21,870 nucleotides of DNA from Ophiothrix spiculata. Lineage: Eukaryota > Echinodermata > Ophiuroidea > Amphilepidida > Ophiotrichidae. How positions within the stretch are numbered: the first letter of the stretch is position 1; each line of letters starts with the position of its first letter. The position numbers and the translations under genes were made by a program. Shown piece by piece: positions 10,469 to 18,625 of this stretch. Under the pieces are notes generated by a model that had not been told where the DNA came from, did no database searches, and worked only from the letters and a program-made list of their open reading frames with translations. The stretch lies in assembly GCA_000969725.1 (NCBI GenBank), contig JXSR01S022473.1; one strand, given 5' to 3'.

Positions 10469-11118
10469 GATGCTACCTGCCATTGACAAGTGTGATTATA
10501 GGCTTGACCAAACCCATGCCTCATGTCTTGTTTCCTTACGCTGGACAAATTACTTCCAGACAGACAATGCAGAAAATATCATAACTTGTCAACTTAACTA
10601 GACTAACAGGAAAATCAATAGAATGATTCCAACAGATACTGGCTATTTTTAACCCATATTTGAATAAATTCATGCCAAGTATCCATTCTGCTTTAGGAAA
10701 ACAAAATTGGATTTCTTCTTAATAATTCTATTGACTTGAATTTCTTATAGAAACTAAAGTAAAGGTAAGTATACAAGTTCAAAGTGTTGAATAAAGTCCA
10801 ATCAAATACCACTTGAATCCAATCAACATCTGCTGACAGTTTTGCACATCCTAAAGCCAAAATTAACCCTGGTTTTCCTGAGCCTATGTATGGTTTGTAT
10901 TTCAACATGTATTGTTTTGTGTTTTGGTGCAATTACCTTACCAGATACATTCTAAAAGAGAGCAATGCACTATAATTGGCTTACATGTTGTTTTCATATT
11001 TTTTCAAGCAGGGGGAACTTCAATTGCAAAACAACATGTAAGACTTTTGTGGAATTTACATCCATTTATGCCAAGTCTAAACATATGATGGAAGCTGTTA
11101 TAAATTGATGGCATTTTT
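10469..11118. other. Intron, no gene seen
   Basis: A+T-rich intron leading into the tandem repeat near exon 11312-11428. A 79-codon minus-strand frame at 10693-10932 has no recognisable features and no splice signals that would join it to Myo9. Confidence 0.4.
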
Positions 11119-11286
11119 GCTTGGTTTCAACCATCTCACATGCCTGCTTTAATACCAAGCTTGGTTTCAACCGTCTCACATTGATGCCTGCTTTCATACT
11201 AAGCTTGGTTTCAACCATCTCACATGCCTACTTTCATACCAAGCTTGGTTTCAACTGTCTTACATACATGCCTGCTTTGATACCAT
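11119..11286. repeat. Four-unit tandem repeat with alternating 40- and 44-bp units
   Basis: Units start with GCTTGGTTTCAAC at 11119, 11159, 11203 and 11243. Units 1 and 3 are 40 bp. Units 2 and 4 are 44 bp, longer by four bases between the CACA/TACA and TGCC blocks. This alternation gives an 84-bp higher-order period, implying duplication of a two-unit block. Each unit carries CATGCCTGCTTT-like and ATACCAA-like blocks. The array lies in the 10.2-kb intron and ends 25 bp before the edge of exon 11312-11428, close to its donor. The 80-codon frame across it is spurious. Confidence 0.9.
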
Positions 11287-11311
11287 GCATTCACAAATTC
11301 TACAGTCCTAC

Positions 11312-11428
11312 CTGTTGTTCTCCTTTCTTCTCATATCTAGAGAGCAACGCATGGTTGACTTGAAGCACAATCCAGTCAAAGAGGGCGCTATATAATCCTT
11401 TGGCAAGAGCATCACGAGTTGCAATGGC
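11312..11428 (-). CDS. myo9: Myosin IX motor domain, exon carrying the class IX signature
   Basis: This 117-bp exon encodes 39 residues in phase 0. The acceptor reads CTCCTTTTCAG before 11428, and the donor GTAGGA follows CAG at 11312. The peptide starts [18 protein letters not shown] and continues [11 protein letters not shown], ending in EKKGEQQ. The ARDxxAKxLYSxLFDWIV block is common to myosin motors. The following INHALL-type sequence is, from memory of human MYO9A and MYO9B, the best class IX marker in the window. Structurally this is the helical part of the 50-kDa subdomain just before switch II. Upstream it joins MSE of exon 12355-12571 in frame; downstream it joins exon 959-1093. Confidence 0.95.
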
Positions 11429-12009
11429 CTGAAAAGGAGAGACAGAGTTTAACAAATAATTGCAAATATGCTGTTTATACATAATAAAAATCTTATAAAT
11501 GTCAAACTTGTTAGTTAAACTCATTTCCACCTTATTTTGAGAAATATACATGGCCTAACTGCAGTTAAAGCTCCTGAATTTCAGTTTCTACCCTTTAACT
11601 GAATGGGGAATAGCTGCCCTTGTCACTGAGCAAGACATTATAATTAAATATCATATAAATAAATAAATACTGGGGATTTATAGTGCACTATGCTTCCCAG
11701 ATTTGTAATTCCACTCGGCCTCTGCACACTTTACATATGCTCCTCAAGCTCGATCTAGGTGTCAAATGGATACCTGTATTAGCTTGCATTCTTCAACATT
11801 GAGACAATACCACATTCGTGGAGTCTGAAAAAGAGATTGACACTGCAACCTGGGCATACAGGCTACCCTTCACTATTTCAACCTTGGCTTGAAATCACTA
11901 TGTCATCCTATGGTTTATAATATTCTCTAATTGAACCCTTGGACCCACCCTTGGATTACAACTGTAAATAGGATCATTTATATTGCATTAATAACATCAA
12001 CAACTCCCA
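11429..12009. other. Intron between the two middle exons, with a likely old repeat
   Basis: Intron sequence. A TAAA-type run (ATAAATAAATAAATACTGGGG) at about 11656-11675 followed by ATTTATAGTGCACTATG resembles the 3' end of an interspersed repeat on the minus strand. GAGCAAGACATTAT at about 11629 recalls the SINE core motif. Boundaries cannot be set. Confidence 0.4.
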
Positions 12010-12246
12010 TCTCGGCACTCAATCCAATGGGGGGTCCGCCTAGGCGTTAAGAAACCCTAGGGACCACCCCTGCCACCAAATTGTAATGGGCGGAACGTAA
12101 CCCACCCACTTACTCTATTGCAATAATCACGAAGCATACCCGCGCTTAATAAATTGCGAAATTTTTACACGACCCAGCCGGGACTTGAACCCTGGACCTC
12201 CCGCACCCGAAGCGAGCTCACAGTGCATAGACCAAAAGAGGACTTT
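12010..12246 (-). mobile_element. tRNA-Pro-derived SINE
   Basis: The segment 12171-12246, read on the minus strand, follows tRNA-Pro(CGG). It has an A-box-like TTGGTCTATG, an anticodon arm CTCGCTTCGGGTGCGGGAG with CGG in the loop, and a good B box, GGTTCAAGTCC (one mismatch to GGTTCGANTCC). It is not an intact tRNA: the acceptor ends do not pair well, and the D-arm is altered by the GCACTG sequence. The body runs leftwards through GGCTGGGTCG to about 12010, where the boundary is approximate. It sits in the 926-bp intron, in the same orientation as Myo9. Confidence 0.75.
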
Positions 12247-12354
12247 CCCGTCAGGTCTATACACTGAACGAACTTATACATTTGTAACAATATATCCCTA
12301 CTTATATCACACAAATGAACATTCAACATCATTATATAAATTATTGCAATTTAC

Positions 12355-12571
12355 CTCTGACATTCTATAATGCACAGTGAACTTATCTCCCTGTGCACTG
12401 GACTGCCTCTTGGTCAGTGCAGATACCAAGGTCTCTTGCTTGACCTTGAGGAGATCTGACACCACTTTGACAGTGGCAATATTCTTGACCGTTACATAGT
12501 CCTCGTGGTCTTGCCGCTTCTTGAAGGTGATGTTACCAATGTGAAGAACTGCTGATAACACAGAGAAGATT
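12355..12571 (-). CDS. myo9: Myosin IX motor domain, upper 50-kDa exon
   Basis: This 217-bp exon has one base completing a split codon, then 72 codons. The acceptor reads GATATCTTTCAG before 12571, and the donor is GAG followed by GTAAAT at 12354. The peptide begins IFSVLSAVLHIGNITFKK, the motor helix with the LxLGN-type core found in all myosins, and ends DKFTVHYRMSE. The middle includes SDLLKVKQETLVSALTKR, which matches the LLxVxxExLxxALTKR region of class IX motors. The preceding exon supplies AG and this exon supplies A, giving an Arg codon at the junction (intron phase 2). No stops or frameshifts. Confidence 0.95.
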
Positions 12572-12623
12572 CTGAAAGATATCAAAAGTAAGAGGATGTT
12601 AAGATATAACTAGAAACAAGTTA

Positions 12624-12746
12624 CTGAGGGGTCGCTTCAAAAGTCAACCGGTGGTTGCCTGCTGGTTCCAGGTGGTTAAATCGGAATAAACAATAGCCAA
12701 CCACTCGGCAGACAACCGCCGGTTGAGTTTTGAAGCTGCCCCTTAG
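12624..12746. repeat. 123-bp fold-back element
   Basis: The two halves are near complements. CTGAGGGG.CGCTTCAAAA on the left mirrors CTAAGGGGCAGCTTCAAAA read back from 12746, followed by TCAACCGG and GGTTG blocks on both arms, and a weaker AGGTGGTT/GAGTGGTT pair. The unpaired centre is about 12685-12700. Total length and near-complete pairing suggest a small MITE; no duplication of a clear target was found. Lies in the 800-bp intron, 52 bp from exon 12355-12571. Confidence 0.75.
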
Positions 12747-13371
12747 GCATGCATGGTATGCAGGAAGGGGTCAGTAGGGTTCACTATGAGATGATTTTCC
12801 AATACTTACTTCCTGAAGAATCTATTTGGGGATTTAATTATCAATTTTGTGTCATGAAGGTGTTGCCCTGCAATGCCCTTCGATGGATGATGATACTTCA
12901 TGTTTGTTGTAAATATGTAACAGTTTTTTAATGCAAAATATGTGTTAAAATAAGCAAAAACATCGAAGCTTCTTTTTGACTTGGGTTTTGATCCACATGT
13001 ACAGCAAAGGCGGTACTACGAGGAGAGGGCACAGGGAGCCAGATTTTTCATCACCTAAATTAAGTTTGAACCAGTACTGGTTTGAACCCATGCCAAAATA
13101 TCATAAGCTATTTGTCGTAAATTTCACTTAACTACCCTTTTTACCAAATTTACTTGAGCGCTTTCCACAAATTTAAACAAACCTTTTATTTTCAGCTAAA
13201 ATGAGTAAAATGATATTGATGTTACTAGTGCAATTGCTGTAAAGATTGCTGCATGCTATTCTCCCTTGCTTGGCCCTTCTGGATTTTTCTCAACAATTTA
13301 GCCCTTTCAATAGATTGAGAACCCCTGGATTAAAAAGAGATAGGTAGGACCAGCAAACACAAAGAACAAAC
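12747..13371. other. Rest of the 800-bp Myo9 intron, nothing further seen
   Basis: Ordinary A+T-rich intron. The only structure noted is a 14-bp perfect palindrome at 13069-13082 (AACCAGTACTGGTT), which may be chance. A 60-codon plus-strand frame at 12749-12931 has no recognisable motif. Confidence 0.4.
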
Positions 13372-13472
13372 CTTCTTGTGGTCTCCTTAGAGAAGCCAAC
13401 CATCTCCATGGACTGCTTAAGTCTGGCATATTCATATGTCTCATCAACTCCTTCCAAAGTGTAACAATTACT
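13372..13472 (-). CDS. myo9: Myosin IX motor domain, short exon (ends in split Arg codon)
   Basis: This 101-bp exon has 33 codons plus two bases. The acceptor CTTTTCTTCCAACAG precedes 13472; the donor AAG followed by GTTTGT lies at 13371. The peptide is SNCYTLEGVDE, then EYARLKQSMEMVGFSKETTR. The RLKxxMxMVGF block is the conserved myosin segment between the long helix ending in YLNQ and the helix beginning IFSVLS. Its reading frame differs from the longest open frame through this spot: the open frame at 13307-13516 on the same strand is a shadow. Only this frame gives a myosin-like peptide and joins in phase to both neighbours. Confidence 0.93.
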
Positions 13473-15099
13473 CTGTTGGAAGAAAAGGAATACAACAAAT
13501 CATTATTTACAAACAATGAATAATTTTGTGCACTTGTGTAATGTTACAAACAACAAATTGAGGGAGATGCAACCAGAACTGGACTATGCATTTTTCTCAA
13601 ACCCAAAAATCTGCTCTAAAGTGCAATTTGTATCACATGGCAACTGTTCTACTACAAGGTCGACAATGGAAGTAAGTGTACTTTTCATATTTTTATCCTT
13701 GGTTACCCTAAATTAAGTGAAATGAAATGAAAGGTCTCAAATCAAGATATAGAAAAGGACAGTTTAAGGTGTTTCAGCCCTAACTACATAAAAATAGACT
13801 TATCAAAACCACTTAATAAATCATTGCAAATTCTGAAAATCTTATCACATATCTTCTCCCAAATAAATCTGAATGAAAATAATGCAAATCAGAATTGTGT
13901 ATTACTGTTGGGCTACTCCTACCTAGTTATTATTTATTCCCTGTTGTTATTAAAAATCAATCTAGATTCAAATTGATTTAAAAATATACAATATCCTGGT
14001 TTTTATGAAACTATGATGAACTTTATACCTGATTTCTGTTTCAGGCGCAAATGAGGCGAAACCAGACATTCTCATTTGAAAGGGCAAGAAGCGGCAGGGG
14101 GAGGTGAGGGGTGACAAGAGTTCTTGCTCAGATGCAAATGGTATATATCCAAAATCTTAGATGTAGCAAATCACTGAAAGTTTGCTTAAATTTTAGGAAC
14201 ATCAATATCAATTTCTGAGTTTTCTCAGTTTTTTCAAACTAATTTTACTACCTACTAACAAATTTCATATTCATTACCCAGTTTCAAATCAAATCTAAAT
14301 GATTTATTTTTTCAAAACATTCATACTGCTTTTTTACTTGATTGATAACATTTAACATCCAATATTTTTCTCCTCTCTTTATTGAACCAAATCGAACACT
14401 TCATAGAACTTCTGCATACACAGATAAGATAATCAGTCTCAATGACAAGATGTTATTTCTATCATGCAAGAGTTATCTACCTAATATGCCAAAAAGCTTT
14501 TAAAATGTTTTAAAATAATTCTATTTAGGGGATATTTTTAGCAGCATATTTACTTTTTTCAATTCTATATTAGATATAACAACCTTGAACATGAGTAATA
14601 ACATTACCTAACCAAGCGCATAGCCACCGCCCATACATGTCAGACAATTCTATGAATATTAGTGAAAAATATATGGGCTTAAAATATAAATAAAAAGCAT
14701 ATGCAAATTTTTGTTTACATAAATTGTAAGCTGAATATCATTTTTTTCAAGTTAATCCAAATTATTTGAAATTAGATGCAGAGCTGTCAAGGACTCCATC
14801 TCCTTGACCCAATCAGAACAAGCAATTTCCCAAGAATACACAATAACATTTTATGTAAACGTATACCTGTGCAGTGGATTTTTTAGCATTTTGCACATGA
14901 GCCCATCAGTAATAAACAATTCTGTACGATTACAAACTTGTACATACAAGTATGTGCACTCTATTCAAAGGTAAATTTTCAACCATATAATTTATAAATT
15001 GTGTAAAAAACAGTACAAACTGACCTGCAGGGTAACTTTGGATAGAAGAAAAGAGATTCAAAAGATATATAATAAAACCAATGGAAATAGTATACAAAT
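13473..15099. other. Intron, no gene or defined repeat seen
   Basis: Part of the 5640-bp intron. A+T-rich, with a short G-rich patch at about 14087-14112 (GGCAGGGGGAGGTGAGGGG). The 66-codon frame at 13516-13716 carries no recognisable features. Confidence 0.4.
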
Positions 15100-15207
15100 A
15101 GTTAATTACATTATCGACATCCAAAGGGGGAAAAACAAATATGTACAAGGCTAAAACACTGTACATATTTGTTTCTAGCACTTTGGATGTTGATAATGTA
15201 ATGAACT
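15100..15207. repeat. Long imperfect hairpin with 6x6 internal loop
   Basis: Paired by hand: 15105-15126 with 15181-15202 (22 bp, one G-U pair), a symmetric six-base internal loop, then 15133-15147 with 15160-15174 (15 bp, perfect), closing on a 12-base loop at 15148-15159. Four more pairs extend outside after one mismatch. Length and bulge pattern are like a pre-miRNA, but small palindromic MITEs look the same. A 94-codon minus-strand frame at 14930-15214 crosses it and is spurious. Confidence 0.8.
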
Positions 15208-15750
15208 GAATCAACTGTTTTTATCCCATTGAAAAGCTTAAACTCCAGAGATTTAGGGGGCACCGTTCCATGATCCCCACAACAGGCCTTGCCCCTTTAG
15301 TCCCATCATGGCCTAAAAGCAGGCTCCTGGACACCATGTGGAAAGTTTTGATGATCGCATTATTGTTGTCTCAGCTATAATATGCCATGGCCAAAATGTA
15401 CTATTTAATATGTAAGGGAAATGGACAACTTCTGGTAACATTCTAGGAATTACCATCACTACCATTAAGCTTTAATGTTTGCACATCCTGTATGCACAAC
15501 TGCAAAGCTGATAGGAAACAATGTTCTACTATTGCCCACAAATTCGATGTTTTTAAAATAATAAAGCATTTAAAATTTACAAATGATATTTCAATATGTA
15601 CAATGAAATATAAAAATGCTGCCATAACCCTAACAGTACACACCGTTTTTAGCGTTTTCACTGGGAGGGGTAAAATCAACTAAGTACAAACATGTCATAG
15701 GGTGGGGGAGAAGGAAAAAAAATCGTGCACAGCATGCGCACCAGGCTCGG
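15208..15750. other. Intron, possible repeat at 15250-15340, no gene seen
   Basis: The stretch around 15257-15335 is less A+T-rich than its surroundings (GGGGGCACCGTTCC, CAGGCCTTGCCCC), suggesting an inserted repeat. I could not find ends or a second copy. Two overlapping frames at 15443-15683 have no recognisable motif. Confidence 0.35.
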
Positions 15751-15890
15751 GGCGCGAACCCGCGACCTCTGGTTTCAGAGGCGAGAGTATGGGCTTCGTG
15801 TTACGGGGAGAACTCAGTCAGGCTAGGCATTCCGTGATTAGATATAGACTGGGGTGATTGCGTAATGATTGGTTGTGACGTATTTGGATT
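15751..15890 (+). mobile_element. SINE-like repeat, copy 2 (head region)
   Basis: Aligns with the head of copy 1 at 7577-7730: GCGACCTCTGGTTTCA against GCGACCTCTGGTGTCA, then GAACTCAGTCAGGCTAGGCA against GAACTCAGGCAGTTAGGCA, then ATAGACT and GTGATTGCGTAAT against ATGATTGTGCAAT. On the minus strand this copy preserves a TTCG-type box-B-like sequence, GGTCGCGGGTTCGCGCCCC, better than copy 1. The CCTTGGGCAAGG core and ATT tail of copy 1 are not recognisable here, so this copy is truncated or has diverged past about 15890. Orientation is taken from copy 1. Confidence 0.6.
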
Positions 15891-16498
15891 TGGGCTTTGT
15901 ATGGTTTTGTATGATTTTTGCCTGTTAAGATTAAAGAGTACATAGGCCAGGATGAAGGCACTTGTTAGAATAACAACAAGATAAGAGCAGTTATCCAGTG
16001 AGGTTTACATCTCGAAGAAATGTGAGGTTACAATTTAATATGGACTAACTCTCAATTTTCGTGTGTATTTTAATGACTTCATATTTTTCTAAGAAAGGTT
16101 TGGCCAAATGTATACGCTTCCAGTATGTGGTAACCTATGGCATCTGTCTGGCACAGTGAAGAAAGCTGATAACTCACTGTATCATTGTGATCTTGAGGTA
16201 AAGATTTATTTATCTAATTAAAGCTCGATCATCAACACTAAGTAATGTCAACAAACATTGTTTGACTAAAGTTGTGTTGAACTTGTGTGTTCTTCCTACA
16301 GTTAGTTGAGTTCAGATAGACCATCAAACCACAATTTCCTTTACAGCAACTGAATCTTGCCCAATCCTTTAAACTTTGAAGTCCATGCAAGTATCGATTG
16401 CACCAATATGGTGTGAGCAAAGAGAAAAATTCATAACACATTTGCTTAAAAGATGAACAAAAGAAGCAGTTGCATAGCCATCCTTCCACCATAAAATA
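15891..16498. other. Intron left of the nested transposon, no gene seen
   Basis: Nothing beyond ordinary intron sequence was recognised. The TA at 16497-16498 is the left target duplication of the mariner-like element. The 84-codon minus-strand frame at 16238-16492 has no recognisable features. Confidence 0.4.
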
Positions 16499-16548
16499 CG
16501 AGGGGTGTTCAATAAGTTTGTGGCCTGAGGTGGAAGGAGATGAGTTAT

Positions 16549-16710
16549 CAGGGGTGTGAGAGGCCAGTTGATAAAAACGAGGAAAAGCATCATAAAGTTG
16601 GGGTAAAAGGTCAAAAATGGGCTGAAAATGAATGAAAAAGCTAAAATTTTAGCACAAAACATTTTCAAAAATGAGGAAATCAGCTTAAAAGAGGAACTCT
16701 CACACCCCTG
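16549..16710. mobile_element. hAT-like insertion a, in the left arm of the mariner-like element
   Basis: It begins CAGGGGTGTGAGAG and ends CTCTCACACCCCTG, a 14-bp perfect inverted repeat. TGAGTTAT (16541-16548) precedes it, and TGAGCTAT overlaps and follows its end (16709-16716), fitting an 8-bp duplication with one substitution and a lost or shared TG. The uninterrupted target reads GATGAGCTATGCAG in the copy near 10420-10430 (minus strand). Its body matches most of insertion b in inverted orientation, so the two belong to one family. No coding capacity; the 99-codon frame crossing it is chance. Confidence 0.75.
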
Positions 16711-16813
16711 AGCTATGCAGAAAATGTTTCAAATTAATAGCTGCTTTTGTTCTTATTTTACAGAAATTTAAAACTTGGCTGTTAGAGGTTTCAAAAGTTT
16801 GCAAAAGCATTAA

Positions 16814-17321
16814 AGGGACTGGCCTAGATTCTTCCCACTAACTTTACCTACATATTTGTTTACTTTTTACATGACTCAATAGAACATGTTTATAGTAATA
16901 TAACCTACCAGTAGTTTTCCATGATTTTGAGGAATATTGGAGAATGTTGCAATTCTTCATCAACTTTATTTTTTACACGGGCGCAAAAATTGTTGTGAAA
17001 ATAGTATAGATTTCTATTTTCAAATTTTAAAAAAGATCTTGTTTTTTTAAACAAATTATTTTTGATGAAATTATTATTAAATTATCTCCATGAGATTTGT
17101 TTGGTCTTTTATCTGGTAACTCCATCTGAGGTACAAAATTAGGATTTAGAAAACACAGGATAGTCACACCACCATCAATGATATATTGTAAATTAATTCT
17201 CTCTCAATTTGAGCCATTTCCGTGTAATTTTTTGTACTTTTTTGGATTTACTACACTTTTAAGCTTTATTTAGAGCATTAACATAAGTTTTTCATTCTAA
17301 GTGGAATCTGGGCTAGTCCCT
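16814..17321. mobile_element. TTAA-flanked element nested in the mariner-like element
   Basis: TTAA lies at 16810-16813 and 17322-17325. The tips are AGGGACTGGCCTAGATTC and, inverted from the right, AGGGACTAGCCCAGATTC (16 of 18 identical). A TTAA duplication points to piggyBac-type insertion; the tips differ from those of the TTAA element at 10112-10402, so this is a separate family. The 508-bp interior is A+T-rich with no transposase frame. Confidence 0.75.
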
Positions 17322-17707
17322 TTAAAATCGATAAAAAGTAACCACTGTGATACCAAATACTCCCATATTCATCTTCTCTCTCACATAATTGAAATCTGCA
17401 GGCAAATCATTTTAATGCTATCTGAAAGAGCAATCTTTTTAAAATCTTGACACCATTTTTTGCTGAATTTGTTGGGTGTAGCTTCTGATATAAAGATTTT
17501 AAGGCCAATGCATGTCAGTAACGCTATTATGTTTCTTCAGTTTTCAAGGCAAAATAATCAATTTCAAGAAACCCCAAACTGGCAAGTTTTAAGTTTCTGT
17601 AAAATAAACAAGGAAGTAGATATTTACTTGAAACTTACCAAATATTCATCAATTTAGCTGATCTACATAATTAATCAAAACTGCATAACTCATCTTCTTC
17701 TACCTTC

Positions 17708-18014
17708 AGGGATGTGAGTAGAACTAGTATCGTTCCCCTGATCTCCCCTCCCACGGACTCAGCAATGAGCCCGGGCAGCGCGAGTTTGATTCAGAGAGTA
17801 CCAGACATGGTATACACTAAATTGAACAATATTGACAGCCCGAAACAAGGGCTAGGATGTGAGAGTTCCTCTTTTCAGCTGATTTCCTCGTTTTTGAAAA
17901 TTTTCATGTGCTATATTTTTAGCTTTTTCATTCATTTTCAGCCCATTTTTTACCTTTTATCCCAACTTTACGACGCGTTTCCTCGTTTTTGTCAACTGGC
18001 CTCTCACACCCCTG
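17708..18014. mobile_element. hAT-like insertion b, in the right arm of the mariner-like element
   Basis: It begins CAGGGATGTGAG and ends CTCACACCCCTG (11 of 12 complementary). The flanking octamers TCTACCTT (17700-17707) and GTTATCTT (18015-18022) match at five of eight, consistent with an aged 8-bp duplication. The copy at 10411-10466 reads CTTCTACCTCAGGC without interruption, matching the expected empty site. Bases 17852-18014 are an inverted relative of insertion a. The extra 144 bp at 17708-17851 are absent from a, which may be an internal-deletion derivative. A 108-codon frame at 17714-18040 spans the insertion and the mariner tip and is not a gene. Confidence 0.7.
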
Positions 18015-18052
18015 GTTATCTTAAGCCACAAACTTATTGAACACCCCTCGTA

Positions 18053-18477
18053 TTCACACCAAACTGCCCCATGGACATGCACCCACCCACAGCCAGTATT
18101 ACACAAAACCGCATCTAAATTGCATGCAAAAAAAGACCTCCGGTCAATTTCGGAATTTATTTTTGTAATTGACATGTCACAAGTTAATATAAATTAAATA
18201 ATCCACTTTTTGACACCAATTTTCCAGGATCATAGATCGTGTTGATCAAACCCGCTTGTAATTCGCTACTGGCAAGTCATCACCGCAAATTCACTTCACT
18301 TAAGTCAGTACTTCACTTAAGTCAGTACTTCAGATTTTAGAGCTCATCATATCGATTCTGAGATTGTACTAATTACCTGTTTTGCAGCTTCCGATATTCT
18401 GGGTGTGTCAGACGATAAGAAATTTTGTCTGATATTAATATATTTATCTCAGTTACTATCAAGTGACAATTTTAGAT
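18053..18477. other. Intron with a short 17-bp tandem repeat
   Basis: A 17-bp unit, CTTCACTTAAGTCAGTA, is present 2.3 times at 18294-18333 with no mismatches, so it is recent or slippage-prone. Otherwise nothing recognised. Confidence 0.55.
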
Positions 18478-18625
18478 GAAGGAGGAAGACTGGAGTACCT
18501 GGAGAAGAACATGCGGACGCGAGCATGGGCTGAAAACCAAATGCACATACAGCGCCAGAACTTGGAAACCTAACCCAGGACTCCTTGGTGCAAAAAAGAG
18601 CGAAATACGCTTGCGCTAACTTGCT
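18478..18625 (-). mobile_element. Degenerate tRNA-related SINE
   Basis: On the plus strand it reads GGAGGAAGACTGGAGTACCT, then GGAGAAGAACATGCGGACGC, then CCCAGGACTCCTTGGTGC. This order strongly resembles the reverse complement of a widespread tRNA-derived SINE type that I recall from fish and invertebrate genomes (GGAGGAAACCGGAGTACCCG, AACCCAGGAC). On the minus strand the promoter-like part would be TTAGCGCAAGCG (A box) and CCTGGGTTAGGTTTCC (damaged B box). Internal translation gives only short frames. Strand follows that interpretation. Confidence 0.5.

Larger units (their letters stand above)
16499..18050. mobile_element. Mariner-like element carrying three nested insertions
   Basis: The tips are CGAGGGGTGTTCAATAAGT at 16499 and its exact complement ending at 18050, identical over 26 bp. 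TA flanks both (16497-16498 and 18051-18052), as for Tc1/mariner. It holds a 162-bp hAT-like piece in the left arm, a TTAA-flanked element in the centre and a 307-bp hAT-like piece in the right arm, each listed separately. Removing them leaves a backbone of roughly 560 bp with no transposase frame, so the original was a non-autonomous MITE. The inner arm GAGCTATGCAG near 16710 is mirrored by CTGCATAACTC near 17683. The related copy at about 10060-10466 has the arm continuous. Lies in the 5640-bp Myo9 intron. Confidence 0.85.

Noticed and set aside
11119-11286. CRISPR array
   Set aside because: The units are tandem with no distinct spacers, in a eukaryotic intron; period and alternation fit a minisatellite.
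12171-12246. Functional tRNA-Pro gene
   Set aside because: Acceptor arms do not pair well, and the D-arm region is altered, while SINE-like sequence continues past its 3' end.
13307-13516. 69-codon minus-strand frame over a real exon
   Set aside because: It is a different frame from the myosin exon at 13372-13472. Only the other frame gives RLKQSMEMVGF and joins in phase to neighbours.
14930-15214. 94-codon minus-strand hydrophobic frame
   Set aside because: Overlaps the hairpin at 15100-15207; hydrophobicity follows from A+T-rich composition. No conserved motif.
16369-16668. 99-codon minus-strand frame
   Set aside because: Crosses the boundary between intron, mariner tip and hAT-like insertion a, so it cannot be an old gene; no transposase features.
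17714-18040. 108-codon plus-strand frame
   Set aside because: It spans the hAT-like insertion b and the tip of the mariner-like element. The peptide has no DDE or BED-type motif and is explained by repeat sequence.
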